Position numbers and translations under genes: made by a program
From: CAZNYN01 sp964577295
GTDB taxonomy: Bacteria; Synergistota; Synergistia; Synergistales; Synergistaceae
Direction: 5' to 3'
NCBI GenBank assembly: GCA_964577295.1
Contig: CAZNYN010000068.1
Location: 1 to 7,124, forward strand
Length of the DNA: 7,124 nucleotides
Shown here: piece by piece, positions 1 to 6,251 of the stretch
How the letters are laid out: each line of letters opens with the position of its first letter
How positions within the stretch are numbered: the stretch's first letter is position 1
The notes under the pieces: model-generated
What the model was told of the DNA's origin: nothing
Seen by the model: the letters and a program-made list of their open reading frames with translations, nothing else
Databases searched by the model: none

Positions 1-23
1 GCGGCTTCTTTTTGTCTTTTGCG

Positions 24-1319
24 CTATTTTCCCATTGCGAAGAAGAGCTCTGCTTTTGAGGTTTTTATGTCGTATATTGTGTCTATGAGCTCTGTTCTGC
101 TGTTTATCAGGGATAGTCTCGCGTCCAGCATGTCGAGGTTGGTTCCTACGTTGGCGTCGTATCTTTTTACGGCTATTCTGTAGTCTTCTTCCGCTTCGGC
201 GAGGCGTCTTAATGCCGCGGTTTTTCTGCTCTCTGCGGAGCGCAGATTGAGCCGGCTCTGTGTCACTTCCATTTTTATGACATTTTTCATGTCATCGAGC
301 ATGAAGAGAAGTTCCCTTGCCTGAGCCTTTGCCTGGTTTGTCTTTGCTATTACTGCGCCGCCGTCATATATGTTCCAGTACATGGCGGCAGCTATGCGCC
401 ATTCGTTTTGGGTGTCCATTTCGCTGCCGTCTACTGTCGAGAGGAGTCCCCCTGCCACTATCTGAGGCAGAAGCTGACCTTTAGCCGCTTTTGCCACTTT
501 TTCCGCCTGTTTTGCGAGAAGGGTATAGGCTTTCAGCTCTTCTCTGTTTTCGTATGCGAAAGCTTCTGTCTCTTCTTCTGTCCCTATTTTCTCGTTATCA
601 TCCGATGCTTTCGGCTCTTTTTTCAGCAAGTCTTCGCCTATTTCCGCACCGACAGCCCGTTCCAGAGCGGTTAGGGAGAGTTTCACCGCGTTGGAGGCTT
701 TTATGAGGTTCATTTCTGCTTCGGCTACGGCTACTTTTGTCCGAAGCACGTCGCCCTTAGCCGCTACTCCCGCTTTAAAGAGTTTTTCGGCTTTTTTTAA
801 GTGATTTTCCGAGAGCATAAGGGCCTCATTTGCCACTTTTTCTTTTGCCTGGGCTCTGCGCAGAGTGTAGTAGGATATACGAACGGAGTTAGCAACACTC
901 TGAACCATGCGCTTTTCCTGAGCCGAGGCAGCGTCTTTTGCCAGAACAGACGCCTGTTTTGAAGCGGAGAGTGAGCCTCCCGAGTATATGCTCTGGAAGA
1001 AACCCACAGCCGCAGCGTAGATATTCTTTGATATCACAGGTATCGAAAGTCCGCCCATGACAGGTATGTTGGCTGTCACTGCGTCTTCCTGCCAGAGAGA
1101 TGCCGCAGCCATTACGGCTTTCGGCCCCATCTTTGCCGAGGCCTCTTTGACAGCCTCTTCCGCCCGGACTGTCTTTTCATGGTACGCGCTTATCATGGGA
1201 TTTTGGGCTTCCGCCCTGGATATCAGAGAATCCAATATCTCATCCGCAGACGCGCACGATGCGAGCGGCAGTGCGAGAATCAATGACGCTAATATTGCCT
1301 TTGCTGTTTTATTTATCAT
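24..1319 (-). CDS. TolC-family outer-membrane efflux channel, last gene of the efflux operon
   Basis: Predicted outer-membrane factor, the exit duct of the tripartite pump encoded upstream. The protein has about 431 residues, the normal size for the family, with an N-terminal export signal followed by two tandem OEP repeats (roughly residues 27-220 and 240-431) rich in long Ala/Glu/Lys helices. The second repeat carries the family-typical WNIYDGG segment. I chose the ATG at 1319 over the in-frame ATG at 1325 because GGAGG at 1331-1327 lies 7 nt from the former but only 1 nt from the latter. The signal ends in LPLASC, which matches a lipobox, so the mature protein could be a lipoprotein like OprM or CusC; cleavage by signal peptidase I after ASCASA is the alternative. 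It starts 18 nt after the permease stop, in the same operon. The stop is TAG. The family assignment is firm; the substrate is unknown. Confidence 0.93.
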   Translation of the reverse strand: MINKTAKAILASLILALPLASCASADEILDSLISRAEAQNPMISAYHEKTVRAEEAVKEASAKMGPKAVMAAASLWQEDAVTANIPVMGGLSIPVISKNIYAAAVGFFQSIYSGGSLSASKQASVLAKDAASAQEKRMVQSVANSVRISYYTLRRAQAKEKVANEALMLSENHLKKAEKLFKAGVAAKGDVLRTKVAVAEAEMNLIKASNAVKLSLTALERAVGAEIGEDLLKKEPKASDDNEKIGTEEETEAFAYENREELKAYTLLAKQAEKVAKAAKGQLLPQIVAGGLLSTVDGSEMDTQNEWRIAAAMYWNIYDGGAVIAKTNQAKAQARELLFMLDDMKNVIKMEVTQSRLNLRSAESRKTAALRRLAEAEEDYRIAVKRYDANVGTNLDMLDARLSLINSRTELIDTIYDIKTSKAELFFAMGK

Positions 1320-1326
1320 GGCCATT

Positions 1327-1331
1327 CCTCC
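1327..1331 (-). promoter_or_regulatory. Shine-Dalgarno deciding the TolC-family start
   Basis: The minus strand reads GGAGG here. It is 7 nt upstream of the ATG at 1319 and only 1 nt upstream of the ATG at 1325, so it favours the downstream start, which shortens the protein by two residues. Confidence 0.75.
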
Positions 1332-1337
1332 GCTTAT

Positions 1338-2471
1338 TTATGGTACGAATCTCTTTTTAAACATTATTATGCTGCTTGAAAACATTACCGCTATGTACGC
1401 GCAGAGAGCGAGAGCGTCTTTCCATACATATTCCATTCCACCGCCCTTTAGTATTATCTGACGGGAGAGGCGTATGTAGTATGTGATGGGGAAGCATTCG
1501 CCCAGATATCGGAAGCCGGCAGGCATGGCCTCTATGGGGAAAACGAAGCCCGAGAGCAGTATGCTGGGCAGCAGTATGAAGATGGACATTTGGAGAGCCT
1601 GCATCTGGTTCTGGGCGAAGGTGGATATCATTATTCCGAGCGACAGGTTGGCTACGACATAGAAGAATGTCAGGAAGAAGAATAGAGCCGTGCTTCCGAG
1701 GAAGGGCATTCCGAATATGAATATGCCGACGAGTATTGCGACTATCGCCTGTATGTAGCCTATGACTATATAGGGCAGGATTTTGCTGAGCAGCAGCTCC
1801 CACGTCCTCATGGGAGTGACCAAGAGCTGTTCCAATGTGCCCTGTTCGCTCTCGCGCACTATGGCCATGGCCATCATTGTTATAAGAGTAAGTGTGAGGA
1901 GGAGCCCCATTATGCCGGGCACTATGTACCATGATGTGATAAAGTCTGGGTTGTACCACGGTCTTATCCTCATATCGACCATCTGAGGAGGCACTTTCAT
2001 TCCCATGCTTTTAAATTTGCCTTCCAAAAGCTCCTGAGACTTTAGCATTCCCAATGTCTGAGCTGCTGCAAGAGCGGATGATGCGCTCATGTTGTCGGTT
2101 GCGTCCACAAGCACCTGGACTTGAGCCTGCCGTCCGCTCCGCAGTTTTTTGGCATAGTCGGGAGGGAATACGAGGGCGACTTTGACCTTGCCGGACTCTA
2201 CTGCCTTGTTCACTTCGGATATATTTTGGGCATATAGTTTGATGTCAAAGTAGTTGCTTGATGTGAAGCTTGTTATCATCTCGCGGCTTTCTTGGGTGCG
2301 CGACTGGTCAAATATCGCTGTCGCAAGATGTTTAACGTCGGTGTTTATGGCGAAGCCGAAGATGAGAAGCTGCGCGAAGGGCATGAATATGATTATGGCA
2401 AGGGTTATTCTGTCGCGCAGAACCTGTATGAACTCTTTTCTGACAAGAGCCTTTAGTCTTCCGAATTCCAT
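1338..2471 (-). CDS. ABC-2 type efflux permease, YbhR/YbhS/YhhJ-like
   Basis: Inner-membrane subunit of the ABC exporter. It has 377 residues, close to the usual 370-380 of the YbhR/YbhS/YhhJ group. The layout is that of the ABC-2 family: a cytoplasmic N-terminus (GRLKALVRKEFIQVLRD), TM1 at about 22-42, a large extracytoplasmic domain at about 43-180, then about five hydrophobic segments near 183-205, 233-255, 262-285, 293-313 and 352-370. The conserved cytoplasmic loop RESEQGTLEQLLVTP (about 206-220), expected to contact the ATPases, is intact. GAGGG at 2483-2479 is 7 nt before the ATG and overlaps the end of the upstream ATPase gene, whose stop lies 3 nt before this start. Only one permease gene follows the two ATPase genes, so the transporter is probably a permease homodimer, unlike YbhS/YbhR, unless a partner is encoded elsewhere. 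Confidence 0.95.
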   Translation of the reverse strand: MEFGRLKALVRKEFIQVLRDRITLAIIIFMPFAQLLIFGFAINTDVKHLATAIFDQSRTQESREMITSFTSSNYFDIKLYAQNISEVNKAVESGKVKVALVFPPDYAKKLRSGRQAQVQVLVDATDNMSASSALAAAQTLGMLKSQELLEGKFKSMGMKVPPQMVDMRIRPWYNPDFITSWYIVPGIMGLLLTLTLITMMAMAIVRESEQGTLEQLLVTPMRTWELLLSKILPYIVIGYIQAIVAILVGIFIFGMPFLGSTALFFFLTFFYVVANLSLGIMISTFAQNQMQALQMSIFILLPSILLSGFVFPIEAMPAGFRYLGECFPITYYIRLSRQIILKGGGMEYVWKDALALCAYIAVMFSSSIIMFKKRFVP

Positions 2472-2474
2472 TTT

Positions 2475-3467
2475 TTATCCCTCTTTTTTTGCCGCGTCTG
2501 TGAGTTTTATGGTGCTCTCTCCCGCACCGGAGAGGCGTCCGCCTTCGAGCTTGCGGCCCGATTCCATTTTTACGAGATACGCGAATACGTCTTCCATTGC
2601 CGGGGTTATCTCTGTGAGTGTAGAGCCTTCAAAGATGCTCTCAGTGCCTATGCGGCGATCCTGCGGCACGAGCAGGTGGAGCTTTTCGCCGAAGAAGTAT
2701 GAGTCCATCATAGGCCCTATCTCTCCGCCCTGTATCCGAGCCAGAAGCTCCATGCCCCTGTGGGATTCGACTTCGTAAAGACGCCCCGGTATGAGCTTTT
2801 TGAGCTTTGCGGGGGTGTCGTCCGCTATGAGAGCTCCGAAATATATGAATGCGACTTTGTCGCAGTGTTCCGCTTCGTCCATAAAGTGAGTCGTGACCAT
2901 CACTGTAGTGCCGCCGTCGGCAAGGCTGTAAATGATATCCCAGAAGAGCCTGCGCGCCTTGGGGTCAACTCCGCTTGTCGGCTCGTCGAGAAAGAGCATT
3001 TTCGGCTTGTGCAGTATCGCGCAGCCAAGGGCAAGCCTCTGACGCCAGCCGCCGGAAAGAATGCCGGCTCTCTCGTCCTCGCGCCCCTCAAGGTCGGCGA
3101 GTGCGAGCATCTGATCTATGCGTTTCTTCTTTTCCGCGCCCTTTAGTCCGTAGAGGCCGGAGTAAAATTCCAGATTTTCCATAACAGTAAGTTCGGGATA
3201 TAAGCTGAACTTCTGAGACATATATCCGACTTGGTGCTTGAGCTTCTGTCCTTCGCTTGAGAGGTTCATGCCCAGCACAAGACCTTCGCCCGAGGTTGGA
3301 GCCAAAAGTCCGCAGAGCATCCTTATCGTGGTGGACTTTCCCGAGCCGTTCGGCCCCAGAAAGCCGTAGACAGAGCCTTCTTCTATCTGCATTGTAATAT
3401 GGTCCACTGCGGTAAAGTCTCCGAACATGCGGGTAAGCTCCCTTGTTTCCACAACAATATTGCTCAC
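2475..3467 (-). CDS. ABC transporter ATP-binding protein B (canonical site), YbhF C-terminal-domain-like
   Basis: Cytoplasmic ATPase of the efflux pump. It has 330 residues with every catalytic motif: Walker A GPNGSGKST (38-46), Q-loop Gln85, signature LSGGW (137-141), Walker B with MLFLDEP (157-163, catalytic Glu162), D-loop at about 165-169 and switch His194 in TTHFMDEAEH. Residues from about 215 to 300 form the accessory C-terminal region of DrrA/YbhF-type ATPases, followed by a Lys/Glu/Gly-rich tail of about 30 residues. The start codon is GTG at 3467. It overlaps the TGA stop of ATPase A as GTGA, and GGAGG at 3481-3477 lies 9 nt upstream. It resembles the second ABC domain of the fused YbhF and RbbA proteins, here on its own polypeptide, and probably forms a heterodimer with the preceding gene product. 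Confidence 0.95.
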   Translation of the reverse strand: MSNIVVETRELTRMFGDFTAVDHITMQIEEGSVYGFLGPNGSGKSTTIRMLCGLLAPTSGEGLVLGMNLSSEGQKLKHQVGYMSQKFSLYPELTVMENLEFYSGLYGLKGAEKKKRIDQMLALADLEGREDERAGILSGGWRQRLALGCAILHKPKMLFLDEPTSGVDPKARRLFWDIIYSLADGGTTVMVTTHFMDEAEHCDKVAFIYFGALIADDTPAKLKKLIPGRLYEVESHRGMELLARIQGGEIGPMMDSYFFGEKLHLLVPQDRRIGTESIFEGSTLTEITPAMEDVFAYLVKMESGRKLEGGRLSGAGESTIKLTDAAKKEG

Positions 3468-4393
3468 TTTGTCATGCCTCCCCCCGCAAACGAGACGAAT
3501 AAGTCCTCCAGATTCGGAGTGACTTCGCTGAGTTCCGGCATGGCAATATCCCGTTTTTTGAATTCGGCTTCTACAGAGAGCTTTGCCTCTTCCGCGTCAT
3601 CCACAACTATATGGTATGTCATGCCGAAAAGATTGGCGTCGATAACGTGAGAACACTTCGTGAGCCACTCCTTGGCGCGCCTGTCGTCCAAGTCGAGCTT
3701 GAGGATTTTATTTTTATACCGCCCCAAAAGTTCATCGGATGTCCCCACGTCCAAAATTTTTCCCCCGTTTATAAACATCTTGCGCGTGCAAAGCTCCGCC
3801 TCGTCCATGTACGGAGTCGAAACAACAATGGTAAGTCCGTCTCGGTTCAGCTCATAGAGCATGGCCCAAAACTCGCGCCGCGCCACAGGGTCAACTCCAG
3901 TAGTAGGCTCGTCAAGAAACAAAATCTTTGGGGTGTGCAGAAGTCCCGTAGCAAGGGCGAGCTTCTGCTTCATGCCGCCCGAGAGCTTGCCCACAAAACG
4001 CTCTCTGAAGGGCCATAGCCCCGTGCGCTTGAGAACTGCTTCCGCGCGCTTCATTGCGGTATTCTTGTCAGTCCCGTAAAGAGAGCCGAAAAGCACGATA
4101 TTCTCATTTACTGTCATATCTGTGTAGAGGCTGAAAAGCTGGGGCACATATCCGGCATGAACCCTGGCCGCGCGCCTGTTGGTGCTTGAAAGCAGCAGGC
4201 ACTCTCCCTTGTCGGGATTTGTTATGCCCATCGCCATGCGTATCATAGTGCTCTTTCCCGCTCCGTCCGGCCCGATAAAGCCCATAATTTCGCCTCTGCA
4301 GACGCTGAGGCTAACGTCATTCAAAGCATGAATGCGTCCGAAGCTCTTGGAGACGTTCTTATATGAAAGGAAAACCTCCGGTGCTTCCGTCAT
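3464..4393 (-). CDS. ABC transporter ATP-binding protein A with altered switch residue, YbhF N-terminal-domain-like
   Basis: First of two separate ATPases of the efflux pump, 309 residues. Walker A is GPDGAGKST (41-49), the Q-loop is Gln85, the signature LSGGM (137-141), and Walker B KILFLDEP (156-163) has catalytic Glu162. At the H-loop, where ATPase B has His194, this protein has Pro194 (VSTPYMDEAE); the codon reads CCG on the coding strand. The site formed by its own Walker motifs may therefore hydrolyse ATP poorly, as in asymmetric heterodimeric ABC transporters. From memory, the first ABC domain of fused YbhF-type proteins also lacks this His; I could not check. The ATG overlaps the adaptor stop as ATGA (4393-4390) and has no convincing Shine-Dalgarno, so translation probably depends on coupling to the adaptor gene. 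The C-terminal accessory region runs from about 215 to 309. Confidence 0.95.
   Translation of the reverse strand: MTEAPEVFLSYKNVSKSFGRIHALNDVSLSVCRGEIMGFIGPDGAGKSTMIRMAMGITNPDKGECLLLSSTNRRAARVHAGYVPQLFSLYTDMTVNENIVLFGSLYGTDKNTAMKRAEAVLKRTGLWPFRERFVGKLSGGMKQKLALATGLLHTPKILFLDEPTTGVDPVARREFWAMLYELNRDGLTIVVSTPYMDEAELCTRKMFINGGKILDVGTSDELLGRYKNKILKLDLDDRRAKEWLTKCSHVIDANLFGMTYHIVVDDAEEAKLSVEAEFKKRDIAMPELSEVTPNLEDLFVSFAGGGMTK
3477..3481 (-). promoter_or_regulatory. Shine-Dalgarno supporting a GTG start for ATPase B
   Basis: GGAGG on the minus strand, inside the end of the ATPase A gene, lies 9 nt before the GTG at 3467. The nearby ATG at 3475 is in the ATPase A frame and reaches TGA after three codons, so the GTG is the supported start. 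The GTGA stop/start overlap suggests translational coupling. Confidence 0.7.
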
Positions 4394-5385
4394 AGGATTG
4401 TGACATCGGCCGGCATTCCCGGCTTGAGAACTCCGTCCTCATTGTCTACTGATATCTTAATCCAGAAAACCATATTGGCCCGCTCTTTTTGTGTAAGAGA
4501 GAGGCGCGGATTATACTCCGCCTGCTCGTTGACCTCGGTCACATGAGCCTTGAAAACTCTCTTCGGATACGCGTCGATACGCACCTCGGCTTCGCCTCCG
4601 AGCTTCACGAGTCCGAGCTGAGTGGACGGGATAAAAATTTTAACCCAGCAGTCGTCCATCCTGCCTAAAGTAGCAATGGGAGCTCCCGCCGCTATAACGT
4701 CGCCTATTTCATAATTCTTTGTGAGAATAGTGCCGTCTGCCGGTGAGCGGAACTCCTTATATCCGACAAGAGTGTTGGCCTTCTGCAAAGCAGCGTCTGC
4801 GCGCCGCACATTCGCCCGAGCCGCCTTTATCTGCTCCGGCCTCATGCCGTTTTGAAGCAGAGAGAGCGTGTCCTGAGCCATGTTAAGAGCGTTTCTCTTA
4901 GCCTCGGCGTTCTCCGAGTAAAGCTCGGCTTCGCGCACTGATACAACACCGTCCGATGCCAAATCTTTAAAACGCTTCGCGTCCCTCGCAGCCTGCTCAT
5001 ACTGAGTTCTGCGCAGAGCAGTCTCCGCCTTAGCCTTTGCCACATCCTCGCTGCGGAAGCCCGACTCAAGCTCCGAAAGCTGCTGGCGCGCCGCTTCGAG
5101 AGCAGCCTCCGCCATGGCAACATCGTGGTCCGAACCGTCAAGCGACATGCGGGCGATAAGATCACCCTTTTTGACATAATCAGCCGCCTTTATATTTATC
5201 TCGACAATGCGTCCTCCCGCCTGAGGCGCAAGCTGAATCTCCGTAACCTCGACAGTCCCGGAAGCCTTCACCCTCGTGTCCTTATGAACACTGCTCTGAT
5301 AGAGCCACCCGCCGATTCCAGCGGCGGCAAGAATGACAGCAGCGACAGCAACAATTTTAACCTTTGAAAAACCCGACAATTTCAT
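4390..5385 (-). CDS. HlyD/YbhG-family periplasmic adaptor (membrane fusion protein)
   Basis: Periplasmic adaptor joining the ABC permease to the TolC-like channel, 331 residues. A short basic N-terminus leads into one membrane anchor at about 9-29. The first half of the lipoyl/biotinyl-like domain is at about 41-85 (APQAGGRIVEI, VKKGDLIARM). A coiled-coil hairpin follows at about 86-205, rich in Ala, Glu, Lys and Arg, with an internal near-duplication (GFRSEDV near 109-115 and GMRPEQI near 180-186) marking its two arms. The second lipoyl half is at about 210-243 (RSPADGTILTK) and a beta-barrel domain at about 245-331 ends in KPGMPADVTIL, the usual C-terminus of YbhG-type adaptors. The ATG at 5385 has a strong Shine-Dalgarno. 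It is the first gene of the pump operon and its stop overlaps the ATPase A start by 4 nt. Confidence 0.95.
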   Translation of the reverse strand: MKLSGFSKVKIVAVAAVILAAAGIGGWLYQSSVHKDTRVKASGTVEVTEIQLAPQAGGRIVEINIKAADYVKKGDLIARMSLDGSDHDVAMAEAALEAARQQLSELESGFRSEDVAKAKAETALRRTQYEQAARDAKRFKDLASDGVVSVREAELYSENAEAKRNALNMAQDTLSLLQNGMRPEQIKAARANVRRADAALQKANTLVGYKEFRSPADGTILTKNYEIGDVIAAGAPIATLGRMDDCWVKIFIPSTQLGLVKLGGEAEVRIDAYPKRVFKAHVTEVNEQAEYNPRLSLTQKERANMVFWIKISVDNEDGVLKPGMPADVTIL

Positions 5386-5391
5386 AAAAAA

Positions 5392-5407
5392 TCCTCCTCC
5401 GTGAGGA
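5392..5407 (-). promoter_or_regulatory. Strong Shine-Dalgarno of the adaptor gene within a small hairpin
   Basis: The minus strand reads GGAGGAGGA at 5400-5392, with the AGGAGG core 7 nt before the ATG. Immediately upstream, TCCTC (5407-5403) is complementary to GAGGA (5399-5395) across a 3-nt loop (ACG), giving a perfect 5-bp stem that could partly hide the ribosome site. The Shine-Dalgarno is certain; whether the hairpin has a regulatory role is speculation. Confidence 0.6.
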
Positions 5408-5446
5408 ACTCAATAAAACAAAACTTTACCACGTCATAAAGAGCAA

Positions 5447-5503
5447 TTAACAGAAAAAAGCTGTTGAAGCAATAAGCGTTAATGCTGATTTCAAAGTAAA
5501 CAA
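5447..5503 (-). CDS. Possible 18-codon leader peptide upstream of the efflux operon
   Basis: A short minus-strand reading frame begins at TTG (5503), preceded 7 nt upstream by a perfect GGAGG (5515-5511), and ends at TAA (5449-5447), 61 nt before the adaptor ATG. It would encode a peptide with one lysine followed by a mostly hydrophobic stretch (FTLKSALTLIASTAFFC after the initiator). Size, position and ribosome site are what one expects of a regulatory leader peptide. However, the frame is tiny, uses TTG, and could arise by chance in AT-rich DNA. The frame extends in phase up to an ATG at 5563 (38 codons), but that ATG has no ribosome site. Confidence 0.25.
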   Translation of the reverse strand: MFTLKSALTLIASTAFFC

Positions 5504-5518
5504 AAAATGTCCTCCGCC

Positions 5519-5527
5519 ATAATAGCA
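5519..5527 (-). promoter_or_regulatory. Weak candidate promoter (extended -10) for the efflux operon
   Basis: The minus strand reads TGCTATTAT, an extended -10 (TG, one base, then TATTAT, five of six matches to TATAAT). No good -35 lies 16-18 nt upstream. It would start transcription near 5512 and give a leader of about 125 nt. That start would cut off the Shine-Dalgarno of the possible leader peptide, so the two calls exclude each other unless a promoter further upstream is used (TAGAAT-like -10 elements occur twice between 5535 and 5585). Confidence 0.3.
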
Positions 5528-5702
5528 CCTATCCGCAAATATTCTATGTTGACTTTTGCTCATAACAGCATAATTCTATAATCCGGCACCAATCATGAAC
5601 GATAAGTATTTGCGCATCTGTGTTTCGGAAAAGCTGCACCTACGGAGCAGAAACATGAGAAAATAATTTGAAGTTTGGGAAGATACTGTGTCTTTAAGTT
5701 TA

Positions 5703-5727
5703 GCCCGAGCCATTTATCGGCTCGGGC
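5703..5727. terminator. Strong GC-rich hairpin after the Lrp-family gene, terminator-like
   Basis: A perfect 9-bp inverted repeat, GCCCGAGCC at 5703-5711 and GGCTCGGGC at 5719-5727, encloses a 7-nt loop. It lies 24 nt beyond the regulator stop and is the natural terminator for that gene. However, on the minus strand the 3' side reads TAAACTTAAAG, which lacks a U-run. The T-rich tract (TTTTCTTTT at 5733-5741) follows it on the plus strand instead, after a 5-nt gap. Direction is therefore left open; it may act in both directions or mainly block plus-strand transcription. Confidence 0.6.
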
Positions 5728-5751
5728 ATTGGTTTTCTTTTGTATGGCAGG

Positions 5752-6195
5752 CTAGAGGGAATCCTCTTTCAGCTTGTTTAAAATCAGCATTGTGTGTGTT
5801 CTTCCTATTTTGTAGAGTTCGTCCAAGAGGTCGTCCAGTTCTTCATTGGTGGAGAGATAAATCTCCAACAGGTAGTCATATTCGCCGGAGACCATCCAAA
5901 ACTGAAATATGCTCTCCATGTTGTTTAATATCTGAGGCACTCCGTCACGGCACCTGTCGTCGTGCAGGAGGACAAAGACATGAATGGGGTAGCCTATTTT
6001 GCAGAAATCAATGGCAGTATGGTAGCCGCGCACGACCTTCCTGTCTTCTAATTTTTTTATGCGCTCGTATATTGAAGGAACAGAAAGGTTCACCGTCTCG
6101 CTTAGATTTTTGTAGGAAATTCTGGCATTGTCTTTTATTGCTTCGATAATGCGTAAATCGATATCGTCATAATTTAATTTAGGCGGTTTTTTCAT
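5752..6195 (-). CDS. Lrp/AsnC-family transcriptional regulator
   Basis: Amino-acid-responsive DNA-binding regulator, 147 residues, the standard length for the family. An N-terminal winged helix-turn-helix at about 10-60 contains the family pattern LRIIEAIKDNARISYKNLSE, then VNLSVPSIYERIKKLEDRKVV and GYHTAID. The C-terminal RAM/AsnC ligand-binding domain runs from about 68 to 140 and carries VSGEYDYLLEIY (102-113), the region that usually shapes the effector pocket between subunits; such proteins assemble as dimers to octamers. The ATG at 6195 follows AAAGGAG (6212-6206) with a rather long 10-nt spacing occupied by a perfect palindrome, TGCAGCTGCA (6204-6195), which reaches the start codon. 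The gene lies just after a saccharopine-dehydrogenase-like gene on the same strand, with its own candidate promoter. By analogy with other Lrp members it may sense lysine or a related amino acid and regulate that neighbour; that is inference. Confidence 0.93.
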   Translation of the reverse strand: MKKPPKLNYDDIDLRIIEAIKDNARISYKNLSETVNLSVPSIYERIKKLEDRKVVRGYHTAIDFCKIGYPIHVFVLLHDDRCRDGVPQILNNMESIFQFWMVSGEYDYLLEIYLSTNEELDDLLDELYKIGRTHTMLILNKLKEDSL

Positions 6196-6221
6196 GCAGC
6201 TGCAACTCCTTTCAATATCTT

Positions 6222-6251
6222 ATTATAATATAAAAACCGTTAGAGTTCCAA
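6222..6251 (-). promoter_or_regulatory. Candidate sigma70-type promoter of the Lrp-family gene
   Basis: The minus strand has TTGGAA (6251-6246; four of six matches to TTGACA), an 18-nt spacer and a perfect TATAAT (6227-6222). A start near 6215 would leave a very short leader with the Shine-Dalgarno at 6212-6206 close to its 5' end. The -35 and spacer overlap the loop and 3' arm of the preceding terminator hairpin, so termination upstream and initiation here share the same bases. Confidence 0.5.

Larger units (their letters stand above)
5386..5751. other. 366-base AT-rich intergenic region before the efflux operon
   Basis: No convincing full-length gene is present on either strand. Reading in the minus-strand direction from the regulator stop, it holds the GC-rich hairpin at 5727-5703, a stretch at 5702-5585 in which I see nothing clear, AT-rich -10-like elements at 5585-5519, the leader-like ORF at 5503-5447 and the masked Shine-Dalgarno at 5407-5392. 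It must contain the promoter of the pump operon unless that operon is read through from the regulator gene. No tRNA or known riboswitch was recognised. Confidence 0.7.

Noticed and set aside
1320..1325. ATG at 1325 as the start of the TolC-family gene
   Set aside because: It is only 1 nt from the GGAGG ribosome site, while the in-frame ATG at 1319 has the ideal 7-nt spacing.
1357..1959. 200-codon minus-strand open frame overlapping the permease in another frame
   Set aside because: Its His/Arg-rich composition is typical of a shifted reading of membrane-protein codons. The permease frame has intact ABC-2 motifs through the same stretch, so there is no frameshift or overlapping gene.
5447..5563. 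38-codon minus-strand frame starting at ATG 5563 upstream of the efflux operon
   Set aside because: There is no Shine-Dalgarno before the ATG and no recognisable domain. Only its 3' part, from TTG 5503, has a ribosome site, and that is reported separately as a weak leader-peptide candidate.
5688..6149. 153-codon open frame on the plus strand opposite the Lrp-family gene
   Set aside because: It runs antisense through a clear Lrp/AsnC gene, has a low-complexity Arg/Cys/Trp-rich product with no family pattern, and passes through the GC-rich hairpin. It is a shadow of the real gene.
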